Source: an uncultured Bacillaceae bacterium (GTDB lineage Bacteria > Bacillota > Bacilli > Bacillales > Cytobacillaceae). Taken from it: a stretch of 10,909 nucleotides of DNA. The stretch is from NCBI GenBank assembly GCA_937995745.1, contig CALKIU010000177.1, forward strand, positions 1-10,909. The letters run 5' to 3'. Position 1 is the stretch's first letter. Every line of letters begins with the position of its first letter. The notes under the pieces were generated by a model. It ran no database searches. It was not told the origin of the DNA and saw nothing but the letters and a program-made list of their open reading frames with translations. Position numbers and translations under genes: made by a program. This document shows, piece after piece, positions 7,307-10,909 of this stretch.

Positions 7307-7411
7307 GGTTTTCACCTGCTCTTTTCCGTTTTCCCGCGAACAGAAAGTGCCCGAAAACGTTCACGGGGAACCCGTTAAGCAGTATGCCCCACATAAAACT
7401 TTTTCAAACAT

Positions 7412-7852
7412 TCATCCTTTCTCAAACCATTTGACAATCCGCTTTAAATGCTTGTCATAATAAGCCACCCCGTTCACTTCAGGCCTTCCGGCAAAAAACA
7501 AAGAATACAGGATTTGCAGGCGGTCACTGTCAACTTCTTGAATACGGTAATTCACCGTGCAGTCCCGGTATGTGAACCGACCGGCCTTGTCATAGTTATC
7601 ACCTGTTTCAGCCAAATATTTTTCCGTTTCTTTTAAAGCCAGCAAAAAATAATATTGGTTCTTTTCATACTGAAGAATTTCTTTGTAAAATCCCTTAACC
7701 GCAACAAGTTGGGCGGCCTGGAAAGAAAGGGTGAAAACAAAAAGCATCAGCAGGCATAAAGTGACAGGAAATGAAAAACCGCATTCATTGCCAATCGTCT
7801 TCTTGACCGGCAAACAAATAGATTTCCGCACTCTTGACATTGCCATAGACAT
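7412..7852 (-). CDS. comGG: ComGG, minor pseudopilin-like competence protein
   Basis: This is the last comG gene. The product has a basic N-terminus, a pilin-like CGFSFP site (residues 24-29), one hydrophobic helix (about 28-48), and a soluble remainder ending IVKWFEKG. The GF(S/I)(F/Y)P pattern without Glu at +5 recalls B. subtilis ComGG, which, as I remember it, also lacks that glutamate. ComGG is thought to help form the tip or base of the DNA-uptake pseudopilus. The start is uncertain. ATG 7850-7852 has an AGAGG 6 bases upstream and overlaps comGF by 68 bases, giving a long 25-residue leader. TTG 7813 would give a shorter leader more like relatives but lacks a clear ribosome binding site. 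Identity is by position and N-terminal pattern; the C-terminal part is poorly conserved in this family. Confidence 0.8.
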   Translation of the reverse strand: MSMAMSRVRKSICLPVKKTIGNECGFSFPVTLCLLMLFVFTLSFQAAQLVAVKGFYKEILQYEKNQYYFLLALKETEKYLAETGDNYDKAGRFTYRDCTVNYRIQEVDSDRLQILYSLFFAGRPEVNGVAYYDKHLKRIVKWFEKG

Positions 7853-8228
7853 CCACTGCCTCTACCGTCACTTTTTTTCCCTTCGCATGAAAATTTACCG
7901 ATTGCAAGTTTTGTAGAACGATCTCATTCCCTTGAAAATTCTTTTGCCTTCGCAGCTGTTGTCCGATTTTTTGAAAGGATATTTGTTCACCGTCTTTCGC
8001 CAACACTAAACGATGATTCGCCACAACCACAAAATCACAACCGTGCACTTCCTTTTTCAGCTGGCTGAGGAACAACTCCCATTCCATATGTTGGATACGT
8101 TCCTTCGCAGGCTCTTGATGGAGAATCATGGCCACAAAGAGAGGAAAAAGAGACGCCAACAGACAAAACAGGGACAAAGACAACAGCATTTCCGCCATCG
8201 TAAAACCGGAGTTGTTCAACCGTTTCAC
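7785..8228 (-). CDS. comGF: ComGF, competence pseudopilin-like membrane protein
   Basis: The product has 147 residues from GTG 8226-8228. It starts VKRLNNSGFTMAEMLLSLS, a class III prepilin signal with cleavage expected between Gly8 and Phe9 and Glu13 at position +5. A hydrophobic helix (about 9-32) and a soluble domain ending AGQEDDWQ follow. ComGF is required for assembly of the transformation pseudopilus in B. subtilis. The frame stays open upstream to 8411, with ATG codons at 8261 and 8291. These would add an unlikely long N-terminal extension, so I prefer the GTG. Its nearest GGAGG is about 14 bases away, which is far, so translation may depend on coupling to comGE. About 190 bases at its 5' end are also open in the comGE frame. 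Confidence 0.82.
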   Translation of the reverse strand: MKRLNNSGFTMAEMLLSLSLFCLLASLFPLFVAMILHQEPAKERIQHMEWELFLSQLKKEVHGCDFVVVANHRLVLAKDGEQISFQKIGQQLRRQKNFQGNEIVLQNLQSVNFHAKGKKVTVEAVDVYGNVKSAEIYLFAGQEDDWQ

Positions 8229-8505
8229 ACTGCCGCGCCGTTCCTCCAAAAGTGTTTTCATAAATAACGCAAACTTCAGGCGGTTCACCATCTCGTTCAC
8301 TCCAATAAATATCATAAAAATATCCGTTTCTTTCCACGCCTTCCCTGTTTTCTTTTGTTCCCTCGAGCAAATATGCGTGCACAGTTTCATAAAGAAGGTG
8401 CAAAGCGGCAAGATCCCGGTTTACTTGCGCCAGCTGTTTGTTTACATGGATATAAAGGGGAAGCAGCGTCAGTGCAATCATCAGCCATATTGACAATGAC
8501 AACAA
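8035..8505 (-). CDS. comGE: ComGE, minor pseudopilin, with its leader cut off by an in-frame TGA
   Basis: The region encodes ComGE between comGD and comGF. The real N-terminus appears to be ATG 8542-8544, which follows a strong GGAAGGGGGAGA and overlaps comGD by 17 bases. Its frame reads Met-Leu-stop-Lys-Ser-Arg-Gly-Phe-Phe-Leu-Ala-Glu, a proper prepilin site behind an in-frame TGA at codon 3. The first start-type codon after the stop is TTG 8505, already past the cleavage site and without a good ribosome binding site; it would give 156 residues. The hydrophobic helix (LSLSIWLMIALTLLPLYI) and the Cys pair (Cys79 and Cys93) match ComGE. B. subtilis ComGE has about 115 residues, so some 50 C-terminal residues here, overlapping comGF, look like extra readthrough. 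It may be a pseudogene. Confidence 0.7.
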   Translation of the reverse strand: MLSLSIWLMIALTLLPLYIHVNKQLAQVNRDLAALHLLYETVHAYLLEGTKENREGVERNGYFYDIYWSERDGEPPEVCVIYENTFGGTARQCETVEQLRFYDGGNAVVFVPVLSVGVSFSSLCGHDSPSRACEGTYPTYGMGVVPQPAEKGSARL

Positions 8506-8527
8506 TAACTCGGCGAGGAAAAATCCC

Positions 8528-8968
8528 CTACTCTTTCACAACATAAAATCTCCCCCTTCCGATTAAAAAAGTCAGCCGGTAATTTTCCGTCCCGATTTTG
8601 AAGTAAATGGATCCAAACTCGGGCATATTCCCGTTTGCGTTAAATACCCAAGACAGTTTAAGAGAACCTTCAACAGCTCTTATGTTTTTTGAATAATATC
8701 TCTCCAATAAAATTTTCCCTTCATAGTCTTTGGCATAATAATAATGGTTTGCCGGATCGAAATTAAACGTGATCGGGCGCTGGGTGGAGAGGGCGTGGTG
8801 CTGGGCATGGAAAATATCCGTTTTCAGCTGCGAAAAAAACAATTCTTTTTCCAAATAGGAGTAGTGCGGGCGCAAAAACAGCAAGGAGAGAGATGCGATC
8901 AGGAGAAAAACGGAAAGAACAAACAATGATTCGATGAGGGTAAAACCGAGTTCATTTCGGTGAGCCAT
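8528..8968 (-). CDS. comGD: ComGD, minor pseudopilin of the competence pilus
   Basis: This 146-residue protein begins MAHRNELGFTLIESLFVLSV. The prepilin site is Gly8|Phe9, with Glu13 at +5, followed by a hydrophobic helix to about residue 31. The soluble part is rich in Tyr and Phe and ends GRGRFYVVKE. ComGD is processed by the ComC prepilin peptidase in B. subtilis and joins the pseudopilus with ComGC. The ATG (8966-8968) overlaps the 3' end of comGC by 17 bases. Its GGAG ribosome binding site (8984-8981) lies inside a GGAGAA-gtga-TTCTCC hairpin directly before the ATG. Translation is therefore probably coupled to comGC. The TAG stop (8530-8528) is followed at once by the comGE prepilin sequence. 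Confidence 0.9.
   Translation of the reverse strand: MAHRNELGFTLIESLFVLSVFLLIASLSLLFLRPHYSYLEKELFFSQLKTDIFHAQHHALSTQRPITFNFDPANHYYYAKDYEGKILLERYYSKNIRAVEGSLKLSWVFNANGNMPEFGSIYFKIGTENYRLTFLIGRGRFYVVKE
8536..8538 (-). other. comGE: In-frame TGA at codon 3 of comGE
   Basis: Counting from ATG 8542-8544, codon 2 is TTG and codon 3 is TGA (8538-8536), followed by AAG AGT AGG GGA TTT TTC. A CGA-to-TGA change (Arg to stop) or TGG-to-TGA (Trp to stop) would explain it. The reading frame is otherwise open to 8035. Confidence 0.7.
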
Positions 8969-9266
8969 GGAGAATCACTTCTCCTTGAACTCCTATCTCT
9001 GGTCTGTCTCCGTGGGGGCATTTTTCCTGTCCTTCTGCCAGATATCCTTCGGAAACCAGTTCGGAAATGTTTTCAGGAAGGCGTTCATTGTCCATTTCAA
9101 ACGCTTGCACTTGAGCTTCAATCATTCGCACATAAGCATCGCAGCCTTTCGTGTTGATAGATGAATGATGGTTTGCGATATTTGGTACAGTCACAATCAA
9201 CAACACAGAAATGACAAGCAGCACAATCATCATTTCGATCAATGTAAATCCGCGTTCGTTTTTCAT
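8952..9266 (-). CDS. comGC: ComGC, major pseudopilin of the competence pilus
   Basis: The product has 104 residues (about 98 in B. subtilis). The N-terminus MKNERGFTLIEMMIVLLVIS is a textbook class III signal: cleavage Gly6|Phe7, Glu11 at +5, then a hydrophobic helix (7-29) that packs in the pilus core. Two cysteines, Cys42 (in KGCDAY) and Cys83 (in EKCPHG), fit the intramolecular disulfide known for ComGC. The ATG at 9264-9266 has an excellent AAGGAGGAGG about 6 bases upstream and starts 14 bases after comGB. The strong site agrees with a major subunit made in excess. The gene is intact. Confidence 0.95.
   Translation of the reverse strand: MKNERGFTLIEMMIVLLVISVLLIVTVPNIANHHSSINTKGCDAYVRMIEAQVQAFEMDNERLPENISELVSEGYLAEGQEKCPHGDRPEIGVQGEVILHGSPK
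8969..8984 (-). promoter_or_regulatory. comGD: Hairpin covering the comGD ribosome binding site
   Basis: GGAGAA (8984-8979) and TTCTCC (8974-8969) form a perfect 6-base-pair stem with a 4-base loop, ending one base before the comGD ATG. The GGAG in the stem is the only good ribosome binding site for comGD. Ribosomes finishing comGC, whose stop is at 8952-8954, would open it. Coupling is inference. Confidence 0.5.
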
Positions 9267-9280
9267 GAAAATCCTCCTCC

Positions 9281-10315
9281 TTAAATTCCGTTCAGCAACT
9301 GAAACATGGGCAGCAAGATTGCCAGATACATGGAGATCACGAGAAATCCTATCAACGAATACAGTACCGGCTGTAATTTCTTGATCAATCCTTCCACTTT
9401 TTCCTCAAAAACTTTTAAACAATGTTTGCCGTAGAAATCCAATTCTTGGGGAAGTTTTCCGTTTTCCTCCCCGTGACGGATAATGACCGGCAAATTGTTC
9501 TCAAAAAAGCTGTACTTTGCGGCGATTTCCGCCAATGTTTCCCCTTTGATCAAAGCCCTGCCCATTTCTTTTCCGAGTTCGGAATCAAAAGACCCTTGCT
9601 TATGCTCCGCAAAAAGCTGCAAAGCCTCCAGCACGGACAGTCCCCCCGACAGGAGATAGCCGAACTGGGTCGCAAAATAATGGGTTGTCAATAAACGGAT
9701 CATCCCGCCGGCAACCGGCAGCGAAACAAGGAATTCCCGTTTTTTAAGAGGGGCATAAAAACGGTATTTTGCGAAATAGAAAACGGCAAAAGCGGCGGAG
9801 CACAAAGACGGGAGTGCAAAGAAGAGCGGCATGAACTCCCCGGCAAACCAAATCATTTTCATAAACAAGTTCGGGGTCAGATTCATTGTCTGATAGAGGG
9901 TGGCATAACCCGGAAGGAGAAATTTTTCCACAAAAATAAACATAAACAATGTCAATGCCATTAAGAACAACGGATAAAAAGAAATTTTCTTTAACCTTTG
10001 CAAATCTTCATGCCGTTTCAACATCATGGCGCTCGCTTCCCGGAACGCGAGAGCAAGGGAACCGTGGCGCTCGGCATAATATACATAGCCTATCAAAATC
10101 TTGTTAAAACCGAGCCGCTCGAGAATTTTGTAAAAAGGGTACCCTTCCCTCAGGTCGTCAATAAATCCGGCAATTTCGCCGCGGCGTCCTTTTTTCATTT
10201 GGAATGTCATCGAATGAATCGCCTCAGAAAGCGGATAGCCCCGTTCCAACAACTCGCCTGTTTTTTTGAGAAAGGCGGTTTGTTCTGCAAGCGTCCATTT
10301 ACGGCTTTTCATCAT
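9281..10315 (-). CDS. comGB: ComGB, polytopic membrane protein of the pseudopilus assembly machine
   Basis: This is a GspF/PilC-type inner membrane platform protein of 344 residues. It has two T2SSF-like repeats and three hydrophobic segments, at about 112-132, 160-184 and 315-337. Family signatures include YYAERHGSLALAF (79-91) in the first repeat and IIRHGEENGKLP (278-289) in the second. It couples the ComGA ATPase to pilin assembly. I chose ATG 10313-10315 (followed by a second ATG at 10310-10312), which overlaps comGA by 17 bases. The frame is open to 10363 but those codons lie inside comGA. The ribosome binding site (GTGGG) is weak, so coupling to comGA is likely. The gene is intact. Confidence 0.94.
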   Translation of the reverse strand: MMKSRKWTLAEQTAFLKKTGELLERGYPLSEAIHSMTFQMKKGRRGEIAGFIDDLREGYPFYKILERLGFNKILIGYVYYAERHGSLALAFREASAMMLKRHEDLQRLKKISFYPLFLMALTLFMFIFVEKFLLPGYATLYQTMNLTPNLFMKMIWFAGEFMPLFFALPSLCSAAFAVFYFAKYRFYAPLKKREFLVSLPVAGGMIRLLTTHYFATQFGYLLSGGLSVLEALQLFAEHKQGSFDSELGKEMGRALIKGETLAEIAAKYSFFENNLPVIIRHGEENGKLPQELDFYGKHCLKVFEEKVEGLIKKLQPVLYSLIGFLVISMYLAILLPMFQLLNGI

Positions 10316-10909
10316 CAACAACCCACTTCGCGTATTCTGATTCTTTGATAAACCCGAGAGCAATTCCTTTGCATATTGCCTGTTTCAATGTTTTAAACGA
10401 ACGGGGGTCAGGCTCTTCCCCCCTGAGGGCCGCACGAAGGCCATTGCCCGTTAACAACTCAAACACACTGGCTCTTTTAAATCTGCCATAGGAAAAACAA
10501 TAGGGGGAACATTCTTCTTCACAAAAAGGGCAAGTCAATTCCACCAGCCTTTGGGCGGTTACAGCAACAAGCGTTTGTTCGATTTCCTGCCTGCTGACGC
10601 CAAACTCCAACAGCCTCGCAATCGCACCCCGGGCATCCCTCGTATGCATCGTCGTAAAGACCAAATGCCCCGTCAATGCCGCCCGTACGGCAATTTTAGC
10701 CGTTTCGGCGTCACGGATTTCTCCGACCATGATGATGTCGGGGTCGTGGCGCAAAATGGCCTTTAAACCTGTCGTATAGGTGACGCCGGCCTTTTCGTTG
10801 ACTTGCACCTGCAAGACGGTATCACACTCTTTTTCCACCGGGTCTTCCAAAGTAATAATATTTCTTCCGTAAATTAGGGATGTTTCATTCAAAAGAGAAT
10901 ACAGGGTGG
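10299..10909 (-). CDS. comGA: ComGA, traffic ATPase of the competence pseudopilus (C-terminal part)
   Basis: The window edge cuts the gene; about 202 C-terminal residues are present, against about 356 for B. subtilis ComGA. The first codons read TLYSLL, which normally follows the Walker A motif, so Walker A lies just outside. Present are the Asp box ITLEDPVE, the Walker B region ILRHDPDIIMVGEIRD and the His box TGHLVFTTMHT, all characteristic of GspE/PilB-type secretion ATPases. A cysteine cluster (CPFCEEECSPYC, 10497-10532) resembles a metal-binding motif. ComGA powers pseudopilus assembly at the membrane face. The frame continues unbroken to the edge. It is the first gene of the comG operon, so the ComK-dependent promoter should lie beyond the window. 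Confidence 0.95.
   Translation of the reverse strand, partial: TLYSLLNETSLIYGRNIITLEDPVEKECDTVLQVQVNEKAGVTYTTGLKAILRHDPDIIMVGEIRDAETAKIAVRAALTGHLVFTTMHTRDARGAIARLLEFGVSRQEIEQTLVAVTAQRLVELTCPFCEEECSPYCFSYGRFKRASVFELLTGNGLRAALRGEEPDPRSFKTLKQAICKGIALGFIKESEYAKWVVDDEKP

Noticed and set aside
6966..7394. Minus-strand open frame of 142 codons over yqzE and the spacer
   Set aside because: It overlaps yqzE in another frame, has no ribosome binding site, runs through the operon terminator and resembles no family I know. yqzE is the supported gene.
8229..8411. Longer comGF starting upstream at 8411 or at ATG 8291/8261
   Set aside because: It would add 11 to 61 residues before a normal short prepilin leader and lie within comGE. 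GTG 8228 gives a standard leader.
1..10909. CRISPR array, tRNA or rRNA genes
   Set aside because: I saw no regularly spaced repeats, cloverleaf-like sequences or rRNA segments in the window.

Overview
The window looks like a chromosomal segment of a Bacillaceae bacterium (Firmicutes). This rests on strong AGGAGG-type ribosome binding sites, the split glycine decarboxylase genes gcvPA/gcvPB, the yqhH-yqhG pair, and a Bacillus-type comG operon followed by yqzE. Gene order follows the Bacillus subtilis comG-yqzE-...-yqhG-yqhH-gcvT-gcvPA-gcvPB neighbourhood. I cannot name the species; Bacillus, Caldibacillus and Geobacillus relatives are all possible.

Layout from left to right. Positions 1-52 (minus strand) read like the first bases of a group II intron, probably class C, cut by the window edge. 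It lies just past the terminator of the gcv operon. Positions 87-4067 (minus strand) hold gcvT-gcvPA-gcvPB, encoding the T protein and both P-protein subunits of the glycine cleavage system. Positions 4068-4532 are a divergent intergenic region. It contains a long gcvT leader with an attenuator-like hairpin, but no glycine aptamer core that I can recognise. Positions 4533-6990 (plus strand) hold yqhH (SNF2-family helicase/ATPase) and yqhG, which overlap. Positions 6991-7123 are a convergent spacer ending in a strong terminator for the com side. Positions 7124-10909 (minus strand) hold the competence pseudopilus operon comGA (partial)-comGB-comGC-comGD-comGE-comGF-comGG, then yqzE.

In the comG operon, ComGA is the assembly ATPase and ComGB the polytopic membrane protein. 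ComGC is the major pseudopilin and ComGD to ComGG are minor pseudopilins or accessory subunits. Together they form the DNA-uptake pseudopilus. ComGC, ComGD, ComGE and ComGF all show a G|F...E prepilin peptidase site.

The most notable observation is in comGE. Its well-placed ATG (8542-8544), with a strong ribosome binding site, is followed at codon 3 by an in-frame TGA. The prepilin leader and the rest of the protein lie open behind it, with no ATG, GTG or TTG between that stop and the cleavage site. The same reading frame also runs about 190 bases into comGF. Transformation pilus assembly may therefore be compromised in this strain, unless the stop is a sequencing error or is bypassed. The tapA-sipW-tasA and sinI-sinR genes found between yqzE and yqhG in B. 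subtilis are absent here. Apart from the possible intron, I see no undescribed system, CRISPR array or tRNA.
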